Below are positions 15,543 to 28,782 of a DNA stretch of 42,464 nt, in pieces; within the stretch, counting starts at the first letter, position 1; each line of letters begins with the position of its first letter. The stretch comes from Spirochaetes bacterium GWF1_51_8 (GTDB lineage: Bacteria > Spirochaetota > Brevinematia > Brevinematales > GWF1-51-8): assembly GCA_001829415.1 (NCBI GenBank), contig MIBE01000043.1, positions 1 to 42,464 of the forward strand, written 5' to 3'. Made by a program: the position numbers and the translations under genes. The notes beneath the pieces were generated by a model. It was not told the DNA's origin. It ran no database searches and saw only the letters and a list, made by a program, of their open reading frames with translations.

Positions 15543-16871
15543 ATGGCAAATAACAGGATATTCAGGATTTTCGCGTCGATCATGTTCATCATGGTATTCC
15601 TCACCTCTTCGTTCGATATCGTCGGGAACGTGATCGTGCATGGGTTTACGGTGCGCGCGGTGTACCTCTTCGTCCTGATGGGAATAGTCCTCACGGCGAT
15701 CTTCTGGATCAAGGAGAAAAAGATCGCCCTGCCCGAAGGGATCCTGTTCCTCGGTATCTGGGCGCTCCTGATCTTCGCGTTCATCCCGAACACGCCCCTC
15801 ATCATCCGTAATCTAGGGTATGCGGGATGGCTGACTCTCAATATCGGGATCATCTTTACCGCGGTGACATTGATCAATAAAGACAACCTTGACGATATGA
15901 TGAAACTGTATGTCCTGAGCTTTTTCGCGTTATCGGTCTTCGGGATCGTGCAGTACATTACCCCGCAGATCGGTCTTCCGCCGTTATTCATCCAGCAATG
16001 GTGGGTGCATCCCATCCTGCCGAGGGTGAACGGTTTCAACTACGAGCCGTCTTACTATGCTACCTATCTCCTGTTCGGCCTGCCGATGACGATACTGATG
16101 GCGGCGAGGAACAAGACAGCCGGGCTGAAAAACTGGTTTATTTATCTCATCATCGCTGTCGAGGTCGTGTCCCTGATGCTTTGCTCGTCGAGAATAGGGA
16201 TTGTCGTGTTTTTTGTCTTTCTATTCGGAATTCTGGTGTATGGGGTGATTAAGCAGATAAAAAATAAAAAAATGTCGGCGAATATCAGCTTAGCTTTCCT
16301 CGTCCCGTTTCTCGCGATGATGATCTCGATGTTCTGGATGGATGCCCGGATGAAGACGATCACGACCGATCCGGCTTATAGTATCTATTTCCGCGACACG
16401 GGGATCGGCGAGGACGATATCACATCCGGCAATTCGTTCAAGGCGCGGATCGGCGCGATGATCAATACATTCGAGGTGTTCCAGAAAAACCCGATTATCG
16501 GCGTATCGCTCGGCGGAATTGCCCCGTGGATAGCAACAATGGAAGGAAAGCCCGCTACTTCCAACCAGGAAGTCAAGCCGTACGAGGGAATAAACGTGCT
16601 CCTCGAGGTGCTTGCCGCGTCGGGAGTATTCGGCTTCGCGGTATTCCTGATCTATCTCTTTCTCATCACGCGTCATCTTTTTATAAAGTATCCCGTCCCT
16701 GAAGATAAAGACTACTATCTCGCTCTGCTGTTCGGTTTTTTCGTCGGTTCGGTGATGCTCCTCGAGAACCAGAACATCCTCCGCCCGTATGTCTGGGTGC
16801 ATATCGCGATGATGTCCGCCGCGCTGAAAATACTGAAGGGCACAAAAGCCCCTTCACCGGCGAAGGTCTGA
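15543..16871 (+). CDS. O-antigen ligase/polymerase-like membrane protein (Wzy_C/WaaL family)
   Basis: A 442-aa inner-membrane protein with about ten to twelve hydrophobic helices. The long loop in the second half (about residues 265-355) starts after MFWMDARMK and carries DDITSGNSFKARIG, as in Wzy_C proteins. The family either joins O-polysaccharide to lipid A-core or polymerises surface glycan repeats on the periplasmic side. RVNGFNYEPSYYATYLLFGL and SSRIGIVVFF are typical family motifs. A start at 15543 is supported by AAGGA. The stop is 1 bp before the start of the glycosyltransferase gene, so the two act as a surface-glycan pair. Ligase cannot be told from polymerase by sequence alone. 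Confidence 0.85.
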   Translation: MANNRIFRIFASIMFIMVFLTSSFDIVGNVIVHGFTVRAVYLFVLMGIVLTAIFWIKEKKIALPEGILFLGIWALLIFAFIPNTPLIIRNLGYAGWLTLNIGIIFTAVTLINKDNLDDMMKLYVLSFFALSVFGIVQYITPQIGLPPLFIQQWWVHPILPRVNGFNYEPSYYATYLLFGLPMTILMAARNKTAGLKNWFIYLIIAVEVVSLMLCSSRIGIVVFFVFLFGILVYGVIKQIKNKKMSANISLAFLVPFLAMMISMFWMDARMKTITTDPAYSIYFRDTGIGEDDITSGNSFKARIGAMINTFEVFQKNPIIGVSLGGIAPWIATMEGKPATSNQEVKPYEGINVLLEVLAASGVFGFAVFLIYLFLITRHLFIKYPVPEDKDYYLALLFGFFVGSVMLLENQNILRPYVWVHIAMMSAALKILKGTKAPSPAKV

Positions 16872-16872
16872 G

Positions 16873-17997
16873 ATGGCGGCCAACGGAAAATTCTCCACGG
16901 TCGGAGTGGATGTCAGGATGTACCGGATGTCCGGGATCGGGCGTTACCTCAGGTCGCTTCTCCCGGCGCTGATCGAGAGGACGGACTGTCATTATACCCT
17001 CTACGGCTACGGGCAGGACGAAGCCGAGATGGAAAAGTTCCCCCGCGCCGAGTTTGTCAGGTTGACCTCACGTATCTATCACCCAAAGGAACACTTCGAG
17101 CTGAAGAAAAAAATAAAACCCTGCGATCTCTACTTTTCGCCCCATTTTATTCAGCCTGTTTTCCGTATCCCGGCGAAACGCAGGGTATCGACCGTCCACG
17201 ACGTGTTCCATATCTCGGATGTCTCGATCTATAACCCGTTACAGAAGCTCTATATGAAAACGCTCTACAAACGGTGTATCGCGCGGGCGGATAAAGTGAT
17301 CACGGTTTCCGGGTTCTCGCGCTCGGAAATCGAGCGCTACATCCCCGCCGCGAAGGGAAAGATCGCCGTCATCCCGAACTATATCGACGGCAAGGTGTTT
17401 TACCGGCCGGAAAAAGCTGAGCTCGATCAGTCAAAACGCGAGTTCGCGGCGGTTTCCGGGTTCGACCCCGGGCGCGAGTTCATCCTGTATGTGGGTAATA
17501 TCAAGCCCCACAAAAATCTTCTCCGCCTCGTGAAGGCGTTCGGCGGGATAAAAAACCGGTCCCTGTCGCTCCTAATTGTGGGCGGGAAGGAAGGTTTTAT
17601 CGGCGCGGAAAAAGATTTCGACAGCGCGATCGCGGGCAATCCTAACATCGTTTTCACTGGCAAAGTATCGGACCGGATGATCCGCATGATGTACAGTCTC
17701 GCGAAGTTCTTCGTATTCCCTTCCTACTACGAGGGGTTCGGGTATCCGCCGCTCGAGGCGATGGCATGCGGGAGCGCGGCCGCGTGTTCGGGGATAGAGG
17801 TGATCCGGGAGATGTGCGGCGATGCGGCGTACTACTTCGACCCGATGTCGGCGGACGATATTACTCGCGCGGTCGATACGCTTGATACCGACGCGGGATT
17901 GCGGAAAGAACTCGCCGTGAAGGGCGCGAAGCAGGCCGCGAAGTATACGTTCGAAGCGAACATTAAGTCCCACATCGAAGTCTTGTTCGGGGAATAG
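16873..17997 (+). CDS. Glycosyltransferase family 4 (GT-B fold)
   Basis: A 374-aa cytoplasmic retaining glycosyltransferase. GVDVRMYRMSGIGRYLRSLL is the N-terminal acceptor-side glycine loop, VSTVHDVFHI the N-domain core, LYVGNIKPHKNLLRLVKAF the start of the donor-binding C-domain, and PSYYEGFGYPPLEAMACG contains the EX7E signature for nucleotide-sugar binding. It lies 1 bp after the O-antigen-ligase-like gene and is surely co-transcribed, so it likely adds a sugar to the glycan handled by that protein. The sugar donor is not predictable. Confidence 0.92.
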   Translation: MAANGKFSTVGVDVRMYRMSGIGRYLRSLLPALIERTDCHYTLYGYGQDEAEMEKFPRAEFVRLTSRIYHPKEHFELKKKIKPCDLYFSPHFIQPVFRIPAKRRVSTVHDVFHISDVSIYNPLQKLYMKTLYKRCIARADKVITVSGFSRSEIERYIPAAKGKIAVIPNYIDGKVFYRPEKAELDQSKREFAAVSGFDPGREFILYVGNIKPHKNLLRLVKAFGGIKNRSLSLLIVGGKEGFIGAEKDFDSAIAGNPNIVFTGKVSDRMIRMMYSLAKFFVFPSYYEGFGYPPLEAMACGSAAACSGIEVIREMCGDAAYYFDPMSADDITRAVDTLDTDAGLRKELAVKGAKQAAKYTFEANIKSHIEVLFGE

Positions 17998-18047
17998 CCG
18001 GTTTTTCTTTCTGCGTACGGTTTTTTATAAAGACGATTGGCGAACTT

Positions 18048-22210
<4,163 letters not shown>

Positions 22211-22239
22211 GATGATATTTCCCGCTTTTATTAGGTAAG

Positions 22240-22268
22240 ATTATAATTCAGCTTTCGGGAAAAGTCGA
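22240..22268 (-). promoter_or_regulatory. Promoter of lptD-tgt
   Basis: Minus strand: -35 TCGACT, 17-bp spacer, -10 TATAAT, about 30 bp before the lptD start. Confidence 0.6.
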
Positions 22269-22740
22269 TTTATATCGGGCTTAGAATACGGCCGCCTCGA
22301 TACGCCGCCTCCGGCGCCTGCTCGGCGTCCGAATTCGGACATCGAGTGTTCCCGGGGGGAACGTATCGAGATGTCCGTAAACGGGATAGTTTTTCAGTTT
22401 TTTGCATATTTTACTCCTATCTGTTATTCTAAGAATAAACTCCATACTTTCTTTCCCGCAGGGGAAAGAAAGTATGCAAAGAAAGGCTGCCCCGTCTTGA
22501 TGCCGCTTCGGGGAAGAAGGGTCGCGAAACGGGAAACGCCGTAACTCGCGTGAAAACTTCACTTAAAGCGAAAGAGAGACATGCTTCGAACAACGGCGTT
22601 TCTGACCGTTTCGCTGAGAAAATTCGCGGCAAGGAGGCGGGTGAAATCCAATCCCGCTCTCCCTTTCCATCTTTCTTCCCGCGCGGCGATGGGGCAAATG
22701 CTGAAAAAATATCGCCGATTTAAAAAATAATTTCTTACGC
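22269..22740. other. Non-coding stretch with palindromes
   Basis: No gene supported; the open frames on the minus strand look random. It holds GCCTCCGGC-type palindromic pieces like those near 5085-5170. It also has a strong hairpin at 22443-22476: CATACTTTCTTTCCC pairs perfectly with GGGAAAGAAAGTATG over a 4-nt loop. Base composition changes abruptly to AT-rich at about 22730. It looks like intergenic repeat material at the edge of an acquired segment. Confidence 0.5.
22443..22476. repeat. 15-bp-stem inverted repeat
   Basis: Perfect 15-bp stem with loop GCAG. There is no T-tract immediately after it on either strand, so it is not a typical intrinsic terminator. It more likely belongs to a dispersed repeat. 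Confidence 0.7.
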
Positions 22741-22744
22741 TTTT

Positions 22745-22773
22745 TTGACATTAAAACTTTATAGTGATAGTAT
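22745..22773 (+). promoter_or_regulatory. Promoter of the AT-rich ankyrin/glycosylase island
   Basis: -35 TTGACA (consensus), 17-bp spacer, -10 TAGTAT, about 30 bp before the GGGAGGA ribosome-binding site and start at 22805. Confidence 0.5.
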
Positions 22774-22804
22774 TAATTGCAATCTAAAATAGAGGGAGGA
22801 AAAC

Positions 22805-23704
22805 ATGAAAAATTTCGTAGTAATTATTCTCTTTTTTTTGTTAATGATTCCCGTTTATTCGGTTGCTGATGAAATAGAAGATGTGCTAAATCAACTTTCT
22901 GTTTTATATCATGAAGAACAATATGAGGATATGTTAACATTAATCAAGCAATTACAAAATAATATTACAATAAAAATACAACATGATGAACCAGAAACAA
23001 TTTATGTTTTAGCAATAGATTTGTTTGATCAATACTTTGCAAATGAAAAAAAGGCTGACAATATTTATTTTAACAAGTTAATAGAGATAGAGGGATTTAT
23101 AAAAGAATTAGGAAATGATAGTTTAATATTTGAAGTAAATAACAATAATGATAACAAGATAGGATGGATTTCATGTTATTTTTCAGAAAATGATTCTGAA
23201 ATACTAGCAGATATAAATAAAGGAGAATATGTTACTGTTATTGGAAAATGTAAAGGAAAAGAAGGGTATATTGTAGAGATTTATAATTGTAAAATTAAAA
23301 TGAATGATAAAGAAGAAAAGATTCAAAGCATAGATGAGGAGTTATTAAAAGCTGTAAAAAATGGAGATATTGAATTTATTAAGGGCTATAAAGGAGATAT
23401 CAATCAACCTCTCGTTGAGGAAAGTAAAAATACAGCATTAATCATTGCTTCTGAAAAAGGAAATCTAAAACTTGTTAAGACACTTTTATCATTGAAAGCT
23501 GATGTGGATTTATGTAATGCAGGAGGTGGAACTGCAATAATGTTCGCGGTATTTCATGATCAACTAGAGATTGTAAAGACTCTTATAGAAGCAAAAGCAA
23601 ATGTTAATTTAAAAACTGATGAGGAATATTCAGCATTAGATTTTGCAAAACAAAACGGTAATAGTGAAATAATCAAAGTATTAAAAAAAGCAGGCGCTAA
23701 ATAA
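22805..23704 (+). CDS. Secreted ankyrin-repeat protein, AT-rich
   Basis: A 299-aa protein with an N-terminal signal peptide (NFVVIILFFLLMIPVYSVAD). A middle region of unknown fold follows (about 25-175), containing a small beta-rich piece around SLIFEVNNNNDNKIGWISCY. At least three ankyrin repeats close the protein (about 183-297: TALIIASEKGNLKLVKTLLS, TAIMFAVFHDQLEIVKTLIE, SALDFAKQNGNSEIIKVLKK). Ankyrin repeats bind other proteins. Codon use is strongly AT-rich compared with the surrounding genes, which points to transfer from elsewhere. A strong ribosome-binding site (GGGAGGA) precedes the ATG. The next gene starts 1 bp after the stop, so the two are co-expressed. Function unknown. Confidence 0.8.
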   Translation: MKNFVVIILFFLLMIPVYSVADEIEDVLNQLSVLYHEEQYEDMLTLIKQLQNNITIKIQHDEPETIYVLAIDLFDQYFANEKKADNIYFNKLIEIEGFIKELGNDSLIFEVNNNNDNKIGWISCYFSENDSEILADINKGEYVTVIGKCKGKEGYIVEIYNCKIKMNDKEEKIQSIDEELLKAVKNGDIEFIKGYKGDINQPLVEESKNTALIIASEKGNLKLVKTLLSLKADVDLCNAGGGTAIMFAVFHDQLEIVKTLIEAKANVNLKTDEEYSALDFAKQNGNSEIIKVLKKAGAK

Positions 23705-23705
23705 T

Positions 23706-24560
23706 ATGACAGTAGAAACCCATCCATTTACTCTCTCTCAAGAAGAGAGTATAGAAGGAACTGCTGATGTGATTCACCCTTGGCGAAATAATACAAAAAA
23801 AGATGATGCGTGGATAGTAAATAATAAATATTTTGGGTATTTACCAAATCGAGATATTAAGTATTTAATAATTGGAACTTTTCCCCCTCTCGATGTTATC
23901 ATTAACCGAAGAAGAAATATACCGTTTTTTTATGGAGGTGAACAAAATGAGTTCTGGAATTTACTTGAAAAGTTAACAAATTATTCCTTCAATTTCAATT
24001 CAATAAATGGAAATTATCTGTCATTTTTCAATAGATATGGAATCGGTATTACTGATATTCTCTACAAAACTGAAAGAATTGAACCTGACTATAGAGATAA
24101 GAATCTAAATCCGATATTGAAAAACAACATTTTGTGTCTATTAAAAGATTTTTCTAAAATTGAAAGAATCTATTTTACTAGTGGGGGTCCAATGATTGTA
24201 AAAATAAACCGCAATAATTTAAAATCTGCTTTTGGTTGGTTCTATGAATGCTTCACAGAAGAAAAAATCGATATTAGTAATAAAATTTTAAACTTTGAGA
24301 ATAGATTGATTAAAATACATATACTTTACTCTCCATCTCGTAGTGCAAATGGGGGAATCTCAAGAATATACCGAGGAAAACCTTTTGAAGAATCATTATG
24401 TAATTTTCTATCTAAAATGATTCAATTTCATGATTATAATACTCCTCAAAAAATAAAAATGCTTCAATGGATGAAGCACATATCTAAAATAGAAAATCTA
24501 AAAATGGATTTATCTTCATTAGATAAGTTTGAAAAATATTATCCCTCTATTATTAAATAG
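23706..24560 (+). CDS. Uracil-DNA glycosylase superfamily-like protein, AT-rich
   Basis: A 284-aa cytosolic protein. The pattern YLIIGTFPP (about 53-61), FFYGGEQNEFWNLLEKL (about 74-90), GIGITDILYKTERIE, RIYFTSGGP and a late ILYSPSRSANGG matches the layout of uracil/hypoxanthine-DNA glycosylase-fold proteins. These remove damaged or deaminated bases, with motif 1 GxFPP near the start and a PSxSxAN-like motif near the end. The N-terminal 45 residues and the C-terminal 50 are extra and unrecognised. Motif 1 lacks an obvious catalytic Asp or Asn directly after GTFPP, so activity is uncertain. It is part of a two-gene AT-rich island with the ankyrin gene and ends in its own terminator. Confidence 0.5.
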   Translation: MTVETHPFTLSQEESIEGTADVIHPWRNNTKKDDAWIVNNKYFGYLPNRDIKYLIIGTFPPLDVIINRRRNIPFFYGGEQNEFWNLLEKLTNYSFNFNSINGNYLSFFNRYGIGITDILYKTERIEPDYRDKNLNPILKNNILCLLKDFSKIERIYFTSGGPMIVKINRNNLKSAFGWFYECFTEEKIDISNKILNFENRLIKIHILYSPSRSANGGISRIYRGKPFEESLCNFLSKMIQFHDYNTPQKIKMLQWMKHISKIENLKMDLSSLDKFEKYYPSIIK

Positions 24561-24570
24561 AGGGCTTTAT
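24543..24570 (+). terminator. Intrinsic terminator overlapping the glycosylase-like stop codon
   Basis: CCCTCTAT pairs with ATAGAGGG over a 6-nt loop (24543-24564), followed by a short T-rich tail (CTTTAT). The stop codon lies within the right arm. Confidence 0.6.
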
Positions 24571-24662
24571 CTGAACAGATTCCGTAATTCCCCTTCCTGT
24601 ACAGCTACACTAATCCCCTGACATCCCGCCCGGCATCCCCCCGAAATCCCATACCCCGATTT

Positions 24663-24692
24663 TTGGACATTTAAGCGTTTCGCTCTTAAAAT
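24663..24692 (+). promoter_or_regulatory. Promoter of the amylase-family gene
   Basis: -35 TTGGAC, 18-bp spacer, -10 TAAAAT, about 45 bp before the start at 24737. Confidence 0.45.
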
Positions 24693-24736
24693 ATGCAGGA
24701 TACGGAATTCATTACGCAACGACAAGGAGACCCGGC

Positions 24737-26038
24737 ATGGCGCAATTCAAAACAGGCCCGAAAATATATAATCTCTTCCCCCGCCTCGTGGGCTATATGA
24801 AGGACTGGGAAGCGCATTTCGAACGGATATCCGGGATGGGATTCGACTGGCTCTATGTCAACCCGTTCCATTACCCGGGCTTCTCCGGCAGTCTCTACGC
24901 GCCGAAAGATTATTACGATTTCAACCCGATCTTCGCCGAAAAAAGCTCCACCGTCCCCCCGATGGTACAGCTCCAGAACGCGATGGAAGCGGCGCGGAAA
25001 TGCGGCCTCAATGTCATCATGGATTTGGTTATCAACCATACCGCAAAGGATCACCCGTTCGTGAAGACCCATCCCGACTGGTACGAGCATAACGACGAGG
25101 GCGAAGTGAAAAGCCCCGGGGCATGGGACGGCGGAAACTATATCGAATGGGGCGACCTCGCCGAGATCAATAACGCGCATTCGCCCGATAAAAAAAACCT
25201 TTGGAAATACTGGCAGGATTTGGTTGAGTTCTATATCGACAAGGGAGTCGACGGTTTCCGCGCGGACGCCGCTTACGGAGTACCGTCCGAGCTCTGGGAG
25301 CTTCTGATTATCGCGGGGAAGAAGAAGAACAAGGAAGTCCGTTTCTTCGCCGAAAGCCTCGGCTGTTCCCCGGAGCAGACCCTCGATCTGGGTAAGGCCG
25401 GGTTCGATTACCTGTTCAACAGTTCCAAGTGGTGGAACTTCCAGGACGACTGGCTTCTGCGTCAGTACAACCAGACCCGTGTCATCGCGCCCTCGATCGC
25501 CTTCCCGGAGTCCCACGACACCCCCCGTCTCGCCTACGAGTACCAGAACAATATCGCGCTCATCAAGCAGAGGATCGTGTTTACCGCGTTCTTCTCCACC
25601 GGGTGGATGATGCCGGTCGGGATGGAGTACGGGTTCAAGAACAAGACCGACGTCGTTCAGACTTACCCGAAGGACTGGGAGCCGGTGAACTACGATATCT
25701 CCGGCCTCATCACCGATATCAATAAGACCCGTTCGAAATACAAGATATTCAACGAAGAATGCCCGATCGAGATCGTCCATAACGACAACTGGGCGAACAT
25801 CATCGTCATGCGGAAGACCTCGCTGAACGGCAAGGAAAAGGCACTGCTCGTCCTGAACAAGGACCCGTTCAACCGGCAGAGGCTCCATTTCCCCGATCTG
25901 GCAGACTCGCTCGGTGTGAAGCCCGGCGCGAAAGCCGCGGACCTGTCGCTCGAACACCCGATGAGCGATGTGCCGTCCGGCGCATTCGAATACATGCTCA
26001 ATCCGTCGGATATCCGTATCCTGTACAGCGCGATTTAA
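24737..26038 (+). CDS. Alpha-amylase family glycoside hydrolase (GH13)
   Basis: A 433-aa (beta/alpha)8 enzyme without a signal peptide, so probably cytosolic and acting on alpha-1,4-glucans or maltodextrins. The four GH13 regions are all present: region I DLVINHT, region II GFRADAAYG with the nucleophile Asp, region III FFAESLG with the acid/base Glu, and region IV FPESHDT with the transition-state Asp. VNPFHYPGFSGSLYAPKDYY near the N-terminus recalls the GlgE/maltosyltransferase side of the family, but the protein lacks the extra N-terminal domain of GlgE, so the exact activity stays open. AAGGAG precedes the start. A small envelope protein gene follows 12 bp later. A second GH13 enzyme is encoded at 30063. 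Confidence 0.88.
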   Translation: MAQFKTGPKIYNLFPRLVGYMKDWEAHFERISGMGFDWLYVNPFHYPGFSGSLYAPKDYYDFNPIFAEKSSTVPPMVQLQNAMEAARKCGLNVIMDLVINHTAKDHPFVKTHPDWYEHNDEGEVKSPGAWDGGNYIEWGDLAEINNAHSPDKKNLWKYWQDLVEFYIDKGVDGFRADAAYGVPSELWELLIIAGKKKNKEVRFFAESLGCSPEQTLDLGKAGFDYLFNSSKWWNFQDDWLLRQYNQTRVIAPSIAFPESHDTPRLAYEYQNNIALIKQRIVFTAFFSTGWMMPVGMEYGFKNKTDVVQTYPKDWEPVNYDISGLITDINKTRSKYKIFNEECPIEIVHNDNWANIIVMRKTSLNGKEKALLVLNKDPFNRQRLHFPDLADSLGVKPGAKAADLSLEHPMSDVPSGAFEYMLNPSDIRILYSAI

Positions 26039-26050
26039 CGGGGATAACAG

Positions 26051-26788
26051 ATGAAACGGGGAATGAAACTTCTTACCGCCGCCATGATCCTGACCGGCGC
26101 CGTGTTCGCCTGCAGCCGGGCGGCCGCCGCCGAATCGACGTTTTTCTCCGGCGGCATCAGCGTCAATCCCAATATCGTCATTTTCCGCGAACTCGAATTT
26201 GCCCGTCAGTTCTCATGGTTCTACGCCTTCCAGTTCGGAAAGAAAATCCATCTCAACCAATCCCCGTATTACGGCGACGCGTGGAATTTTTATCTCAGCC
26301 TCGGGATGAGGTATTACTTCGCGCCCAAGGATTTGTCGGGATATTTCATCAACGTCAACGCGGAAGCGGGCATCCTCGATGTTCCTTACTATATCGCCGC
26401 TGCGGGGTTCACTACCACCAACGCTTATTCGTTCGATCCGGCGTTCGGCTACAAGATAGGCCTCGGGTACCGTTGGGTGCTCGGCAGGTCGGCTGTGGTC
26501 GATACGTCGCTGCTTTACGGGCTCGAGGTTACGGCTATGTATAACGGACTTTTCATCGCGGCGCTGACCGGCGACCTGCGGTACTGCCATTTCCTCCAGT
26601 TCGGGATCGATTTCGTGATCGGCTTCCCGGCATATCTTCCCGCGCAGGCGGTGAAGCCCGATATGACTCTCCCTACGGCGAAACTGACCAACCTGTCCCC
26701 GGCAAATACCGGCCTGACGAATAGCGCGGCCCTTCAATCGACGAACCAGCCGGGAACGGGCCCGACCGACACGTCCCCGCAGAAATAG
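26051..26788 (+). CDS. Putative outer-membrane beta-barrel protein
   Basis: A 245-aa exported protein of no recognised family. The signal peptide ends near RAAAAES; a cysteine in VFACSRA could instead be a relaxed spirochaete-type lipobox. The mature part is rich in aromatic, alternating strands (FFSGGISVNPNIVIF, WNFYLSLGMRYYFAP, AFGYKIGLGYRWVLGRSAVV), as in small 8-strand outer-membrane barrels. The last 35 residues are a Thr/Asn/Pro-rich tail (NTGLTNSAALQSTNQPGTGP). It sits 12 bp after the amylase gene and so is probably in the same operon. Confidence 0.6.
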   Translation: MKRGMKLLTAAMILTGAVFACSRAAAAESTFFSGGISVNPNIVIFRELEFARQFSWFYAFQFGKKIHLNQSPYYGDAWNFYLSLGMRYYFAPKDLSGYFINVNAEAGILDVPYYIAAAGFTTTNAYSFDPAFGYKIGLGYRWVLGRSAVVDTSLLYGLEVTAMYNGLFIAALTGDLRYCHFLQFGIDFVIGFPAYLPAQAVKPDMTLPTAKLTNLSPANTGLTNSAALQSTNQPGTGPTDTSPQK

Positions 26789-26809
26789 TTCCAAAACTTA
26801 TCTCTCCGC

Positions 26810-26837
26810 TTGACTTTTACCCGCGCGTGATTAAAAT
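26810..26837 (+). promoter_or_regulatory. Promoter of the DJ-1 family gene
   Basis: -35 TTGACT, 16-bp spacer, -10 TAAAAT, about 26 bp before the start. Its elements are identical to those of the pullulanase-like gene (29997-30024). Confidence 0.65.
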
Positions 26838-26863
26838 TAATCATCACCTTTAAGGAGAAATCT

Positions 26864-27421
26864 ATGCCGAAAGTAATCGTGCCGTTAGCCGAAGGGTTCG
26901 AGGAGATCGAGGCGGTCACGATCATCGATATCCTCCGCAGGGCTAAGATAGAGGTCGCGGTCGCCGGATTGAAGTTCGGCGCGACCGCCGGTTCGCACGG
27001 GATCGCGGTCACTCCCGATGTCAGGATCGAGGATGTCAATTCCGCCGAATACGATATGATCGTCCTTCCGGGCGGCCAGCCGGGTACGAAGAACCTGAAA
27101 GGCAGCCACAGCGTTTTATCGCTGGTCAAAGAGTTCTACGCTAAGGGAAAACTAGTGGGAGCGATCTGCGCCGCGCCGACCGTCCTGCACGAGGCTGGGA
27201 TACTCAAGGATAAGAAAGCGACCTCGTTTCCCGGGTACGAGCCCGAGATGCCCGATGCGAACTATGTGAGCGAAACCGTGGTATGGGACGGCAATATCGT
27301 CACGAGCCGCGGGCCCGGTACCGCCGCCGCGTTCGCGCTGTCTATAGTCGCGAAGCTCGGCGTCCGCGCGGAAGCCGAGAAGCTGAAAAACGACATGCTG
27401 TATTTCTGCATCAATTTATAA
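26864..27421 (+). CDS. DJ-1/PfpI family protein (YajL/ThiJ-like)
   Basis: A 185-aa cytosolic protein of the DJ-1 family. The reactive cysteine sits in the nucleophile elbow GAICAAPTVL (about Cys105), with the partner Glu in PLAEGFEEIEAVT (about residue 16), and the downstream SRGPGTAAAFAL motif is complete. Relatives act as chaperones, glyoxalases or redox-sensitive proteins; the published deglycase role is disputed. A strong AAGGAG ribosome-binding site and its own promoter precede it. The next gene begins about 50 bp later and may be read from the same transcript. Confidence 0.95.
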   Translation: MPKVIVPLAEGFEEIEAVTIIDILRRAKIEVAVAGLKFGATAGSHGIAVTPDVRIEDVNSAEYDMIVLPGGQPGTKNLKGSHSVLSLVKEFYAKGKLVGAICAAPTVLHEAGILKDKKATSFPGYEPEMPDANYVSETVVWDGNIVTSRGPGTAAAFALSIVAKLGVRAEAEKLKNDMLYFCINL

Positions 27422-27474
27422 GTCCATGTTCCTGCCGGAGGAAAGGGGAGTTTGTGCTATGCATGGAGGTGCGT

Positions 27475-28755
27475 ATGAACAAAGTAAAACCGGCGCTCGC
27501 CCTGGGGATTCTATTGTTCCTCGGGATTTCGATTTCCGGCGCGAAGGTTCAGGAAGATATTTTTTATCACGGTTTCTTCTATTCTAAGGATGGCGCGGTC
27601 ACTTTCCAGATCCCGAAGGATATTTCGTCGAAATGGATGCAGGTCGGCCCGCAGAGTACCGGAGACTATTCGATGGTGAAACTCTTCCTCGGTAATCCCA
27701 AGTCTTACGAGGCGCAGATCCTGATCATGGTTTTCCCGAAACAGAACCAGAAGGTCGATACTAAAAACGAGGTGCTGTCATTGGCGAAAGACCTGCAGGG
27801 CGGAAGCCCCTACCTGAAATCGGTCTCCGAGCTTGTCACGCTTTCACTTCCCGGCGGGAAGGGGCATCAGCTGATGCTTCAGGGGAAAAGTCCGGGCGGC
27901 GTATCCGAAGCGGCGGTGATCGCGTTTGTCGCTAACGGGGGCGGGACGGCGGCGGTGATGGTGCGGGGGAATACGGAAGCGATGGAGAAGCAGGCATTAC
28001 CTGTGACAAAAGTGCTCCTTCAGACCCTGAGACTCGGCCCCTCGGTGGGGACATTGCCCAAGGCCGCCAATCCGGGAGTCGCCCTCGACGGTGTATGGGT
28101 CGGACCGTTCAAGATAAAGGCCAACGGCGGCGATTCCCAGTCGTGGCTGGTATTCGATAAAAACGGGTACGTGACGGACTCCGCGCCCTATGACCTGCTG
28201 TATCTCGATATGCAGGCGCTCTACTCCTATTATCCTAATCAAGTCGGAACTTACCATGTATCCGGCGGCCAATTGAAAATCAAATGGATTTCCGGCGGTA
28301 AAACGGAAACCTATACCTATAAAAACAACGGCAATCTGATGACGCTCGACAAGGACGAATATAAGCTCGTGAGCGGGAAGGGCGACGGGATGACGCTTGA
28401 GGGCGAGTACGAAGCCTATGACTATTCCTCTTCCGATGGAAGCGGCGACAGTTTTTCCGTGGTGACCAGTTCGACATACTGGTTCGATAAAAAGGGAAAC
28501 TTCAAGTCCTCGTCGATGGTAGGAATGAGCTTTACCGACAAAGGGATGGGCGGCGAGACAATCGGCGGGGTCGAGGCATCGTCGGGAAAGAAGTCCCAAA
28601 AAGGAAAGTATAAAATTTCGAAGAACCAGATCGTGTTCAGCTACGACAACGGGACGGTGCATAAGATGACGTTTTACCCGTATATCAATAAACAGGGAAA
28701 ACTCGATCCCGCGATCGTGTACATGGGCGGGGAAAACTACCTATTGGACGATTGA
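27475..28755 (+). CDS. Secreted protein of unknown function
   Basis: A 426-aa exported protein. I chose the ATG at 27475 because GGAGGT lies 4 bp upstream and the signal peptide (KPALALGILLFLGISISGAK) starts there; a longer open frame upstream overlaps the DJ-1 gene. The N-terminal half (about 25-195, FYSKDGAVTFQIPKDISSKW onward) has the look of a PsbP/DUF1795-like domain. The C-terminal half (about 205-426) contains lipocalin-like beta-strand pieces (GVWVGPFKIKANGG, YKNNGNLMTLDKDEYKLVSG), a pattern often seen in small secreted binding domains. Neither match is firm. It ends before a strong terminator. Confidence 0.7.
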   Translation: MNKVKPALALGILLFLGISISGAKVQEDIFYHGFFYSKDGAVTFQIPKDISSKWMQVGPQSTGDYSMVKLFLGNPKSYEAQILIMVFPKQNQKVDTKNEVLSLAKDLQGGSPYLKSVSELVTLSLPGGKGHQLMLQGKSPGGVSEAAVIAFVANGGGTAAVMVRGNTEAMEKQALPVTKVLLQTLRLGPSVGTLPKAANPGVALDGVWVGPFKIKANGGDSQSWLVFDKNGYVTDSAPYDLLYLDMQALYSYYPNQVGTYHVSGGQLKIKWISGGKTETYTYKNNGNLMTLDKDEYKLVSGKGDGMTLEGEYEAYDYSSSDGSGDSFSVVTSSTYWFDKKGNFKSSSMVGMSFTDKGMGGETIGGVEASSGKKSQKGKYKISKNQIVFSYDNGTVHKMTFYPYINKQGKLDPAIVYMGGENYLLDD

Positions 28756-28782
28756 ATAGAAAGTGGGTTCTATCGGTCGAAA

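Noticed and set aside
22443..22476. Strong hairpin as a transcription terminator
   Set aside because: No T-tract on either side and no gene ends next to it.
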